DNA from: Burkholderia sp. Bp8963
Lineage (GTDB): Bacteria > Pseudomonadota > Gammaproteobacteria > Burkholderiales > Burkholderiaceae
Direction of reading: 5' to 3'
DNA: 64,000 nucleotides
Assembly: GCF_003854275.1 (NCBI RefSeq)
Contig: NZ_QTQP01000039.1
Location: forward strand, 1 to 64,000
Shown here: positions 42,751 through 50,820 of the stretch, in pieces
How positions within the stretch are numbered: the stretch's first letter is position 1
Layout of the letters: every line of letters starts with the position of its first letter
Notes under the pieces: generated by a model
What the model was told of the DNA's origin: nothing
What the model saw: the letters and a program-made list of their open reading frames with translations, nothing else
Database searches by the model: none
Made by a program: the position numbers and the translations under genes

Positions 42751-42807
42751 GTCAGTCTGTCGAAGAAGATCCCGGCCTGCGGCCGGGTGGTGAAAACGGC
42801 GCCGCCG

Positions 42808-43821
42808 TCACGCCCCGTAAAACGCCGGGCGCTCGGCCATCGCGATCGGCTCGACCGCACCGCTCTGCTGCGCGCGCACGCACGCGTCCGCGGCCGCTGC
42901 GGCCGCATACCCGTCCCATGCCGACGGCCCCGTCAGCGCGCCCTGCCGCACGCCGTCGACGAACGCCTGCAGCTCGACGTCGTACGACGCGATGAAGCGC
43001 TCCTTCCAGTCGGTCATGATCGCCGTCGCATGCCGGGCCGCGTGCTTCATCGATACCGCCGGCGGGTCGGGTAGCTTCGCGATGCCGTCCTCGCCCACCA
43101 CTTCGCACTGGATGTCGTAGCCGTACTGGCAATTGACGAAGATCTCGACGTCGATGCGCACGCCGTTCGCCGTTTCGAGCAGCACGATCTGCGGATCGGC
43201 GAGGTGTGCCGACGCATGGCGGGTCTTCTTCGGGTACACGACCTGTGCACTCACATAGTCGTCGTCGAGCAGCCAGCGCAGCACGTCGAGTTCGTGGATC
43301 AGCGTGTCGGTGATCGCCATGTCCGTCGTGTAGCGGTCGCCGACCGACTGGTTGCGGTGCGCGCAATGCAGCATCAGCGGCGCGCCGATCGTGCCGCTCG
43401 CGATCACCTGCTTCAACGCGCGGTAGCCTTCGTCGTACGGGCGCATGAAGCCGACCTGCACGAGCCGGCGGCCATGCGCCTGCTCCGCTTCGACGATCCG
43501 CAGGCAGCCTTCGGCGGTGGTCGCGAGCGGCTTCTCGCAGAACACCGGCTTGCCGCGCGCGATCGCCTTCAGCACGAATTCTTCGTGCGTCGGGCCCCAC
43601 GACGTGACGAGCACCGCCTGCACGTCCGCCGCATCGATCACCTGATGTCCGTCGCCGTAAACCTCGGCCGACAGCCCGTATTTCGTCACGGCGTCGTGCG
43701 CCTGTCGCAGGTCGATGTCGGTCACCGCGACCACCGTGGCACCCGACAGCGTCCGGGTCAGCCTGCGAATGTGATCCTGGCCGATCGCGCCGCAACCGAT
43801 CACGCCAATTTGCAAAGTCAT
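42808..43821 (-). CDS. iolG: Inositol 2-dehydrogenase
   Basis: A 337-residue Gfo/Idh/MocA enzyme that oxidises myo-inositol to 2-keto-myo-inositol with NAD+, the entry step of the pathway. Nucleotide loop GVIGCGAIGQDHIRRL (residues ~6-21), EKPLA motif near 95 (VFCEKPLATTAEG), and catalytic region TDTLIHELDVLRWLLDDDY near 175 with the His/Asp pair typical of IolG. GTGGAGACAAAC precedes the ATG at 43821. It is flanked by two TIM-barrel isomerases inside the importer operon. Confidence 0.92.
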   Translation of the reverse strand: MTLQIGVIGCGAIGQDHIRRLTRTLSGATVVAVTDIDLRQAHDAVTKYGLSAEVYGDGHQVIDAADVQAVLVTSWGPTHEEFVLKAIARGKPVFCEKPLATTAEGCLRIVEAEQAHGRRLVQVGFMRPYDEGYRALKQVIASGTIGAPLMLHCAHRNQSVGDRYTTDMAITDTLIHELDVLRWLLDDDYVSAQVVYPKKTRHASAHLADPQIVLLETANGVRIDVEIFVNCQYGYDIQCEVVGEDGIAKLPDPPAVSMKHAARHATAIMTDWKERFIASYDVELQAFVDGVRQGALTGPSAWDGYAAAAAADACVRAQQSGAVEPIAMAERPAFYGA

Positions 43822-43909
43822 GTTTGTCTCCACGTTGTCAGACCCGCGCGGCGCGCGGGTCACCGATGCTTTCCGCCGACTTGTCGCCGACGCGATCGCG
43901 CCGGCAAGT

Positions 43910-44821
43910 TCACCGCGCCGCGGCGCGGAAATACTGGCCGATATAGCGCTGCATCTCGTCGCGCATGAAGCGGGACGACGCATCCGCGCGCTCTTCCCAC
44001 GCAAACACGCAGGACGACATCACGCCGTCGAAACCGACCTCGCCGAGCGTGCGGAAGAACACGTCCCAGTCGATCTCGCCCTGCCCGATGTCCAGATGCT
44101 GGTGCACGCGGATCTGTGTCGAGCCCGGCGGGTTGACGATGTAGCGGAGCTGGCTGCTCTTCTTGTGATCGAACGTATCGGCGACGCGCACGTGCGCGAG
44201 CACCGGCGCGGCCTCGCGGATCATCGCCGCCATGTCGTCGCCGTAATGGAACGTATGCGGCGCGATATACGAAATCTTCAGCGCGGACGAGCCGATGTTC
44301 TTCACGATGTCGACGGCCGGCTGAAGCTGCTCGATCCAGTCCTCGGGGTGCGGCTCGACCGACAGCGTGATGCGTTCGCGCTCGAGGATCGGCAGCAGCT
44401 CGTCCATCGAACGGAACCACGCGGCTTCGCACAGCTCCTTCGGGTTCGCGCCCGGCCGCTCGCCGACCGAGCGTTCCGGCGACGCGCCGCGGCCGAACTC
44501 CGACACCATCAGCGGGCATTCCATTTCGACGGCGACCTCGATCGCCCTCTTCCAGCAGCGCACCGCCCATTGCCGCTCGTCGTCGAACGGGCTCGCCCAG
44601 CGGTACATCGGCTGCAGCGACGCGAGGCCCACGCCGCTCGCGTGCAGCGCCTGCCGGAACGCCGTCATGCGTTCGCGGGTTGCGCGCGGCATCACCCACC
44701 AGTCGAGGAAGTCGCTGCGCGGCGAAAGCTCGATCTGGTCGTAGCCGAGCTCCGCCACCGCGTGCGGCAGCCGGTCGAGCGGCACGTGGCGGATCATGTA
44801 GGGATCCAGAGCAATCTTCAT
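43910..44821 (-). CDS. Sugar phosphate isomerase/epimerase (IolI/IolH-like TIM barrel)
   Basis: A 303-residue TIM barrel of the same superfamily as IolE. Visible ligand regions are ELGYDQIELSPRSDF near residue 28, VSEFGRG near 104, LSVEPHPEDWIEQL near 155 and HVRVADTFDHKKS near 215, giving a Glu/His/Asp-type metal site. AAGGAT precedes the ATG at 44821. It follows the ABC permease gene by 43 bp and precedes iolG by 88 bp. B. subtilis IolI (inosose isomerase) and IolH are the best analogies; which it is cannot be decided by eye. Confidence 0.83.
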   Translation of the reverse strand: MKIALDPYMIRHVPLDRLPHAVAELGYDQIELSPRSDFLDWWVMPRATRERMTAFRQALHASGVGLASLQPMYRWASPFDDERQWAVRCWKRAIEVAVEMECPLMVSEFGRGASPERSVGERPGANPKELCEAAWFRSMDELLPILERERITLSVEPHPEDWIEQLQPAVDIVKNIGSSALKISYIAPHTFHYGDDMAAMIREAAPVLAHVRVADTFDHKKSSQLRYIVNPPGSTQIRVHQHLDIGQGEIDWDVFFRTLGEVGFDGVMSSCVFAWEERADASSRFMRDEMQRYIGQYFRAAAR

Positions 44822-44864
44822 GGCTATCCTTGGTCGATTCCCGTGTCGGCGGCCGTCGCGGGCC

Positions 44865-45890
44865 TCAGCGGCGCGCTTTCTTGTTGCGGTACTGGTCGGC
44901 GATCACGGCCGCGACGATGATCGCGCCCTTGACCATCTCCTGGTAGTACGCGTCGATGCGGATGAACGTGAAGCCCGACGTCATCACGCCGAGGATCAGC
45001 ACGCCGATCACGGTGCCCGTCACGCGCCCGAGGCCGCCCGACAGCGACGTACCGCCGATCACGACCGCCGCGATCGCATCCAGCTCGTACATCACGCCCA
45101 TCCCCGACTGGCCGGAGATCGCGCGTGCCGCGGTCACGGTGCCCGCGATGCCGCTCAGCAGGCCGGCGATCGCATACACGAATATCAGGTGACGGGTCAC
45201 GTTGATGCCCGACACGACCGCCGCCTGACGGTTCGCGCCGATCGCATACGTGTACTTGCCGAACCGCGTGTAGCGCAGCACCACGTGGAAGATCGCCGCG
45301 ATCACGATGAAGATGATCACCGGATTGGCGCCCGAGCCGATCGCCGCGAACGGGTCGGTCAGCATCGACACTGGCATGCCGTTGGTGAACCATTTCGCGA
45401 AGCCGCGCGCGGCGACCATCGTGCCGAGCGTCGCGATAAACGGCGGGATCCCGGTAAACGCAATCAGCGAACCGTTGAGCAGGCCGACCAGCAGCCCGAC
45501 GCACACGCCGGCGAGCACCGGCCAGATCACCGGCAGATCCGTCAGGTGTGGAAACACCGCGCGCGGAAAGTCGGACACCTGCGCGAGGCTCGCGGACACC
45601 ACCGCCGCCGCCGCGACCACGGACCCCGACGACAGATCGATGCCGCTCGTGATGATCACGAGGTTGACGCCCACCGCGATGATGCCGATCACAGCCATCT
45701 GCAGCACGATGATCTCGAGCCGTTCCGCGTTGAAGATGAAGCTCTGGCCGACGACGATCCAGCCCGCCACCTCGAAGAACAGGCTGATGCCCACCAGCAC
45801 GAGGAAGATGCTGAGTTCCGGCGGCCACTTCGCGCGCCGGGTCTTGGCCGTCATGGACTGTGCGTCCGCGATCGAATTGAGGTTGCCCAT
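44865..45890 (-). CDS. Sugar (probably inositol) ABC transporter permease, RbsC type
   Basis: A ~341-residue inner-membrane permease with about ten helices, of the BPD_transp_2/RbsC family (VGVNLVIITSGIDLSSGSVVA near residue 70; YAIGANRQAAVVSGINV, the coupling-helix region that docks the ATPase, near 210; SLSGGLGRVTGTVIGVLILGVM). I prefer the ATG at 45890, which follows GGAGACAACTGAA; the ATG at 45905 lies upstream of that element. It forms an importer with the ATPase and binding protein upstream in the operon. Inositol as substrate is inferred from context. Confidence 0.9.
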   Translation of the reverse strand: MGNLNSIADAQSMTAKTRRAKWPPELSIFLVLVGISLFFEVAGWIVVGQSFIFNAERLEIIVLQMAVIGIIAVGVNLVIITSGIDLSSGSVVAAAAVVSASLAQVSDFPRAVFPHLTDLPVIWPVLAGVCVGLLVGLLNGSLIAFTGIPPFIATLGTMVAARGFAKWFTNGMPVSMLTDPFAAIGSGANPVIIFIVIAAIFHVVLRYTRFGKYTYAIGANRQAAVVSGINVTRHLIFVYAIAGLLSGIAGTVTAARAISGQSGMGVMYELDAIAAVVIGGTSLSGGLGRVTGTVIGVLILGVMTSGFTFIRIDAYYQEMVKGAIIVAAVIADQYRNKKARR

Positions 45891-45926
45891 TTCAGTTGTC
45901 TCCATGCTTTGTTCGAGTCACCGTGA

Positions 45927-47486
45927 TCACCGTGATGCCAGGTCCATGATGCGCACCTGGTCGGCGTCCTTGCGCTCGACGATGCCCGTCATCCGGCCTT
46001 CGTGCATGACCATGATCCGGTCGCTCATGCCGAGCACCTCCGGCATCTCCGACGAGATCATCAGCACCGCGACGCCCTTGCCGGCCAGCGCGCTCACGAG
46101 GCGGTGGATCTCGGCCTTCGCGCCGACGTCGATGCCACGCGTCGGCTCGTCGAGGATCAGGATCCGCGGCTGGGTCAGCAGCCACCGCCCGATCAGTACC
46201 TTCTGCTGGTTGCCGCCCGACAGGTTCTGGATTTCCTCGTGCAGCCCCGGCGACTTCACGCGCAGCATCCGGCTCATCTCCTCGCAGTCGCGCTTCAGCT
46301 GCGCGTGCTGCACGAAGTTGAACTTCACGTAGCGGTTCTTCAGCACCGCCGCTTCCATGTTCGCGAGCAGGTCGAGGTTCAGGAAGCAGCCCGTGTCCTT
46401 GCGGTCCTCGGTGAGGAACGCCATCCCGTGCTTCATCGCCTGCGCGGGCGATGCGATCCGCACCGGCTTGCCGTCGATGCGGATCGCGCCGGAAGTCGCC
46501 GGCACGACGCCGAACAGCGCCTCCGCGACGTTCGAGCGCCCCGAGCCGACGAGACCCGCGACGCCGAGAATCTCGCCCGCGCGCAGCTCGAAGCTCACGT
46601 CGCGGAACACGCCGCTCACACCGAGGTTCTTCACCGACAGCACGACGTCGCCGATCGGCACTTCTTCCTTCGGGAACATCTGCGTGATCTCGCGCCCGAC
46701 CATCATCCGGATGATGTCATCGCGCGTGACGTCGCTCGACGCATGTGTGCCGATGTACTTGCCGTCGCGGAACACCGAGAACTCGTCGGCGATCTCGAAC
46801 AGCTCGTTCATCTTGTGCGTGATGTAGACGATGCCCTTGCCCTGCTCGCGCAGCTGGCGAATGATGCGGAACAGGTGGACGACTTCCTTGTCGGTCAGCG
46901 CCGACGTCGGCTCGTCCATGATCAGCACGTCCGAGTCGAACGACACCGCCTTCGCGATCTCGACCATCTGGCGGCTCGCGACGGTCAGCGTGCGCACCTC
47001 GGCGTCCGGGTCGACATCGATCGACAGGCGCTCGAACAGCGCCGCGGTCTTGCTGCGCAGCGCCGCATGGTCGATCAGCCCGAAGCGGTTCTTCGGTTCG
47101 CGGCGGATCCAGATGTTCTCCGCGACCGTCATGTACGGCATCAGGTTGAGTTCCTGGTGGATCATCGCGATGCCGCGGTCGAGCGCGTCGAGCGGGCCGT
47201 TCAGCGTGACCGGCTCGCCTTTCAGGCGAATCTCGCCCTTGTCCGGCGTGTAGACGCCGGCGATGATCTTCATCAGCGTCGACTTGCCGGCGCCGTTCTC
47301 GCCCATCAGCGCATGAACAGTGCCGCGCCGCACGCGGAACTGCACGCCGTCGAGCGCGACGACGCCGGGAAAGGATTTGCCCACGCCGCGGACTTCCAGC
47401 AGGCAGTCAGCGGCGGACGGGGTGGACGAAGCGCCCGGCGTGTCCTCGCTGGACATCGGCCGGGCCATCATCTTGGCTGGGGACAT
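45927..47486 (-). CDS. Sugar (probably inositol) ABC transporter ATPase, RbsA type
   Basis: A 519-residue double nucleotide-binding protein. The first domain has Walker A GENGAGKST (residues ~62-70), signature region LTVASRQMVEIAKA and Walker B VLIMDEPTSAL. The second has GLVGSGRSN in place of Walker A, the degenerate form usual for the second half of RbsA/MglA proteins, plus LSGGNQQKV and ILILDEPTRGIDVG. GAGGAA precedes the ATG at 47486. It lies between the binding-protein and permease genes. Confidence 0.93.
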   Translation of the reverse strand: MSPAKMMARPMSSEDTPGASSTPSAADCLLEVRGVGKSFPGVVALDGVQFRVRRGTVHALMGENGAGKSTLMKIIAGVYTPDKGEIRLKGEPVTLNGPLDALDRGIAMIHQELNLMPYMTVAENIWIRREPKNRFGLIDHAALRSKTAALFERLSIDVDPDAEVRTLTVASRQMVEIAKAVSFDSDVLIMDEPTSALTDKEVVHLFRIIRQLREQGKGIVYITHKMNELFEIADEFSVFRDGKYIGTHASSDVTRDDIIRMMVGREITQMFPKEEVPIGDVVLSVKNLGVSGVFRDVSFELRAGEILGVAGLVGSGRSNVAEALFGVVPATSGAIRIDGKPVRIASPAQAMKHGMAFLTEDRKDTGCFLNLDLLANMEAAVLKNRYVKFNFVQHAQLKRDCEEMSRMLRVKSPGLHEEIQNLSGGNQQKVLIGRWLLTQPRILILDEPTRGIDVGAKAEIHRLVSALAGKGVAVLMISSEMPEVLGMSDRIMVMHEGRMTGIVERKDADQVRIMDLASR

Positions 47487-47553
47487 GGACGTTCCTCGGA
47501 AGTCGCGCGCGGGCCGCGTCGCCGCCGGCCCGTGCGCTGCAACGGATGGCCGG

Positions 47554-48480
47554 TCAATGCTTCGCGTACTGGCTCATGTTGTCGGGCGTGACGAGCTCGA
47601 ACGGCACGTTCACGAAACGGTCCACCTTCTGCTTCTTCGCGAGCTTGAGCGCGGCGTCGACGGCCTGCGACCCCTGCCCGGCCGCGTTCTGGAACACCGA
47701 CACCTTCAGCTCGCCGCTCTTCATCGACGCGAGCCCGTCAGGCGTCGCGTCGATGCCCGCGACGATCGTCTTCGGCGTCCACTTGCGCGCGGCCTTCAGC
47801 GCGTTGATCGCGCCGATCGCCATTTCGTCGTTGTTGGAGACGATCGCGTCGAACTTCGTGCCGGAGCTCAGCCAGTTCATCGTGATGTCCTGGCCCTGCG
47901 TGCGGCTCCACTTGCCTTCGCGCTTGTCGACGATCCGCATGCCCGAGCAGTCCTTGCCGGCGAGCACGTCCTCGATGTCCTTGGTCCGCGCGCGCGCCGC
48001 TTCATTGGACAGCTCGCCCATCAGCACCAGGATGTCGCCCTTGCCGCCGAGCAGCTTGCACACCTGGCGGGCCTGCAGCGTGCCCGACTGCTTCTCGTCC
48101 GACGCGACGACCGCGACGCCGGCCGGCAGCTTCTCGAAATCGACCGGCTTGCGGTTCACGTAGACGAGCGGAATCTTCGCTTCGGCAACCATCTTCGTGA
48201 TCTTCGGCGTCGCATCGGTGTCGACCGGGTTCACGATGATCGCGTCGACCTTCTGCGCGATCATGTTCTGCACCTGGCTGAGCTGCTTGCCGACGTCGTT
48301 GCCGGCATCCTCGATCTGCACGCCGGCGCCGTCCTTTTTCGCGGCGTCGCCGATGCTGTTGCGCAGGATCGTCAGGAACGTGTCGTCGAAGGACGCCATC
48401 GTTACCCCGATCTTCTCGGCATGAGCAAGCGGCATTGCAAGGATCGCGGCGGCAGCGGCAGCCATCAGCTTGGTTTTCAT
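47554..48480 (-). CDS. Periplasmic sugar (probably inositol) binding protein
   Basis: A 308-residue type I periplasmic-binding protein of the RbsB/IbpA group. A signal peptide is cleaved after about residue 22 (ILAMPLAHAEKIG). The mature protein begins KIGVTMASFDDTFLTILRN, and sugar-contact stretches VDAIIVNPVDTDATPKIT, VYVNRKP, NDEMAIGAINAL and VAGIDATPDGL are in the expected order. AAGGAG precedes the ATG at 48480. First gene of the minus-strand importer operon, diverging from iolC with IolR boxes between. Confidence 0.93.
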   Translation of the reverse strand: MKTKLMAAAAAAILAMPLAHAEKIGVTMASFDDTFLTILRNSIGDAAKKDGAGVQIEDAGNDVGKQLSQVQNMIAQKVDAIIVNPVDTDATPKITKMVAEAKIPLVYVNRKPVDFEKLPAGVAVVASDEKQSGTLQARQVCKLLGGKGDILVLMGELSNEAARARTKDIEDVLAGKDCSGMRIVDKREGKWSRTQGQDITMNWLSSGTKFDAIVSNNDEMAIGAINALKAARKWTPKTIVAGIDATPDGLASMKSGELKVSVFQNAAGQGSQAVDAALKLAKKQKVDRFVNVPFELVTPDNMSQYAKH

Positions 48481-48623
48481 GATCAATCTGTCTCCTTCAT
48501 CTTCTCTGTGGCGGAAAGTGGTGACCGATGCACCACCAGACCGAGTCCGATACGGAACCAAAGCGCGGACCGAAGCGCGGACCGAAGCTTCAGGACGAAA
48601 CTGTAAAGCACTCCGACTATTTT

Positions 48624-48641
48624 TTGGAAAATAATTTCTAC
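48624..48641. promoter_or_regulatory. IolR box 2
   Basis: TTGGAAAATAATTTCTAC: read on the opposite strand it matches 16 of 18 bases of the box at 40498-40515, and the core is GGAA-N6-TTCT. It lies 144 bp before the binding-protein start and ~185 bp before iolC. Confidence 0.75.
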
Positions 48642-48655
48642 GTGATTTCACCTAG

Positions 48656-48669
48656 GGAACTGGATTTCC
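48656..48669. promoter_or_regulatory. IolR box 3
   Basis: GGAACTGGATTTCC is an exact GGAA-N6-TTCC. Its centre is 30 bp (about three helical turns) from the centre of box 2, so two dimers could bind the same DNA face and cooperate. Confidence 0.72.
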
Positions 48670-48825
48670 AAAAACACTAGACTTCGTCCGTAGCCCCGAA
48701 TCCCCGGAGGGCGGATCTCCGTCGCGCCAGGCGCCAGCGTCTGGCCGACGTCTGGAAACACGATCCGCCCGCCCTCCTCAACCTGCCGGCAAGGTCAGAC
48801 GCCGGCCGCGAGCGTGACGAGTGAT

Positions 48826-50778
48826 ATGAGCCTGTTGAACTTTCCGAGTGGTCGCCCCATCGATCTGGCCTGTCTCGGCCGGGTGGCCGTGGACCTTTAT
48901 GCACAGCAGTACGGCAGCCGTCTCGAAGACGCACGCACCTTCCAGATGTATCTGGGCGGCTCGTCGGGCAACGTCGCGTTCGGCGTCGCGCGCCTGGGCC
49001 TGAAGACCGCGATGATCTCGCGCGTCGGCGACGAGCAGATGGGCCGCTTTCTGCGCGAGACGCTCGAGCGTGAAGGCTGCGACACGAGCCAGCTGCAGAC
49101 CGACCCCGAGCGCCTCACCGCGCTGGTGCTGCTCGGGCTGAAGGACCGCGACACGTTTCCGCTGCTGTTCGTGCGCGAGAACTGCGCCGACATGGCCGTG
49201 CGCGCCGACGAGATCCGCGAGGACTTCATCGCCGGCTGCCGCGCGCTGGCGATCACGGGCACGCATCTGTCCACGCCGGCCACGCGCGAGGCGTCGCTGA
49301 CGGCGCTCGACTACGCGCGCCGCCACGGCGTCGTGCGAGTCCTCGACATCGACTACCGCCCCGTGTTGTGGGGCCTGACCGGCCGCGGCGCCGGCGAGAA
49401 CCGCTACGTCCCGGACGAGCACGTATCGCGGCAACTGCAGCAGGTGCTCGGCGAGTTCGACCTGCTGGTCGGCACCGAGGAGGAGTTCCTGATCGCGGGC
49501 GGCGTGCCGCACGACCTGATCGCGTCGCTGCGCGCGGTCCGCCAGACCACCGATGCGGTGCTGGTCGTCAAGCGCGGCGCGCTCGGCTGCTGCGTGATCG
49601 AAGGCGCGATTCCCGAGCGCATCGACGACGCGCCGACCTTTGCCGGCGAACGTGTCGAAGTGCTGAACGTGCTCGGCGCGGGCGACGCGTTCCTGTCGGG
49701 CCTGCTGTCCGGCCTGCTGCGCGGCCGCGACTGGGCCGAAGCCACGCGCATCGCGAATGCGTGCGGCGCGATCGTCGTGTCGCGTCATGCGTGCTCGGCC
49801 GCGATGCCGACGCCCGCGGAGCTGGACCACTGGTTCAACGGCAGCCGCAACCCGCTCGTCGATGCGGATCGCGAACTCGCGCACCTGCACCGCGTGAGCG
49901 TCGCGCGCCGCGACTGGAACGATCTGTGCGTGATGGCGTTCGACCACCGCAGCCAGTTCTACGACCTCGCCGTGCAGGCCGGCGCCGACGAAGCGCGGAT
50001 CAAGACGCTCAAGCGGCTGCTGGTGCGTGCCGCCGAGCAGGTCGAGCGCGACCGCGGCATCCAGGGCCATGTCGGCGTGCTGATCGACGGCGGCGCGTAT
50101 GGCAGCGACGCGCTTGCGTCCGCGACCGGGCGCGGCTGGTGGGTCGGCCGGCCGGTCGAACTGCCGGGCTCCCGGCCGCTGCGCTTCGACGACACGCGCT
50201 CGGTCGGCTCCACCCTCACCCACTGGCCGACGGAACAGGTCGTCAAGTGTCTCGTGCACTATCACCCTGACGACGCGGTCGACCTGCGCGTCGCACAGGA
50301 GCAGCGCGTGCTCGAACTGTGGGAGGCGACCCGCGAGAGCGGCAACGAGCTGCTGCTGGAAATCATCCCGCCGCGCGCGGTCACGCCGGCCGGCACCGAA
50401 GACGACGCGGTGCTGCGCACGGTCGCGCGCTTCTACAACCTCGGCGTGCGGCCCGAATGGTGGAAGCTCGCGCCGATGAGCGCCGACGGCTGGGCACGGC
50501 TCGAGACACTGATCGCCGAGCGCGACCCGCATTGCCGCGGCGCGGTGATCCTCGGGCTGAACCAGCCGCTGCAATACCTGGTCGACAGCTTCCGTTTCGC
50601 GACCAACCCGATCGTCAAGGGCTTCATGATCGGGCGCACGCTGTGGGCGGACGCGTCGCTGAAGTGGCTGGGCGGCGACATCGGCGACCAGGCGCTCATC
50701 GACGAGGTGGCCGGCAATTTCGCGCAACTGGTCGACGCGTGGCTGGACCGGCGCACGCTCGCGCGGCCCGCGGCCTGA
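48826..50778 (+). CDS. iolC: 5-dehydro-2-deoxygluconokinase fused to DUF2090 aldolase-like domain
   Basis: A 650-residue fusion. Residues ~8-330 are a PfkB-type kinase (LGGSSGNVAFGVARLG near 45; NVLGAGDAFLSG near 284) that phosphorylates 2-deoxy-5-keto-gluconate. Residues ~340-645 are a DUF2090 domain, LacD-like in feel (VMAFDHRSQFYDLA; GVLIDGGAYGSDAL; LLLEIIPPRAV; GFMIGRTLW), proposed to be the following aldolase that yields malonate semialdehyde and DHAP. That would replace a separate IolJ. First gene of the plus-strand operon. The ATG at 48826 is favoured over GTG 48814; neither ribosome site is strong. Confidence 0.93.
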   Translation: MSLLNFPSGRPIDLACLGRVAVDLYAQQYGSRLEDARTFQMYLGGSSGNVAFGVARLGLKTAMISRVGDEQMGRFLRETLEREGCDTSQLQTDPERLTALVLLGLKDRDTFPLLFVRENCADMAVRADEIREDFIAGCRALAITGTHLSTPATREASLTALDYARRHGVVRVLDIDYRPVLWGLTGRGAGENRYVPDEHVSRQLQQVLGEFDLLVGTEEEFLIAGGVPHDLIASLRAVRQTTDAVLVVKRGALGCCVIEGAIPERIDDAPTFAGERVEVLNVLGAGDAFLSGLLSGLLRGRDWAEATRIANACGAIVVSRHACSAAMPTPAELDHWFNGSRNPLVDADRELAHLHRVSVARRDWNDLCVMAFDHRSQFYDLAVQAGADEARIKTLKRLLVRAAEQVERDRGIQGHVGVLIDGGAYGSDALASATGRGWWVGRPVELPGSRPLRFDDTRSVGSTLTHWPTEQVVKCLVHYHPDDAVDLRVAQEQRVLELWEATRESGNELLLEIIPPRAVTPAGTEDDAVLRTVARFYNLGVRPEWWKLAPMSADGWARLETLIAERDPHCRGAVILGLNQPLQYLVDSFRFATNPIVKGFMIGRTLWADASLKWLGGDIGDQALIDEVAGNFAQLVDAWLDRRTLARPAA

Positions 50779-50820
50779 GCGCCGGCGTCACGACGTCACG
50801 ACATACGAGATCGACAGACG

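Larger units (their letters stand above)
48481..48825. other. 345-bp divergent control region of the inositol importer and iolCDEB operons
   Basis: No gene is evident. It contains two IolR boxes (48624-48641 and 48656-48669) and a tract of low GC around 48615-48680 that probably holds promoters for both directions. Sequence on either side is GC-rich and featureless. Confidence 0.7.

Noticed and set aside
46500..46560. Second Walker A of the sugar ABC ATPase lacks lysine (GLVGSGRSN)
   Set aside because: Noted as possible decay, but a degenerate second site is normal for RbsA/MglA-type double ATPases, unlike the LivF case.
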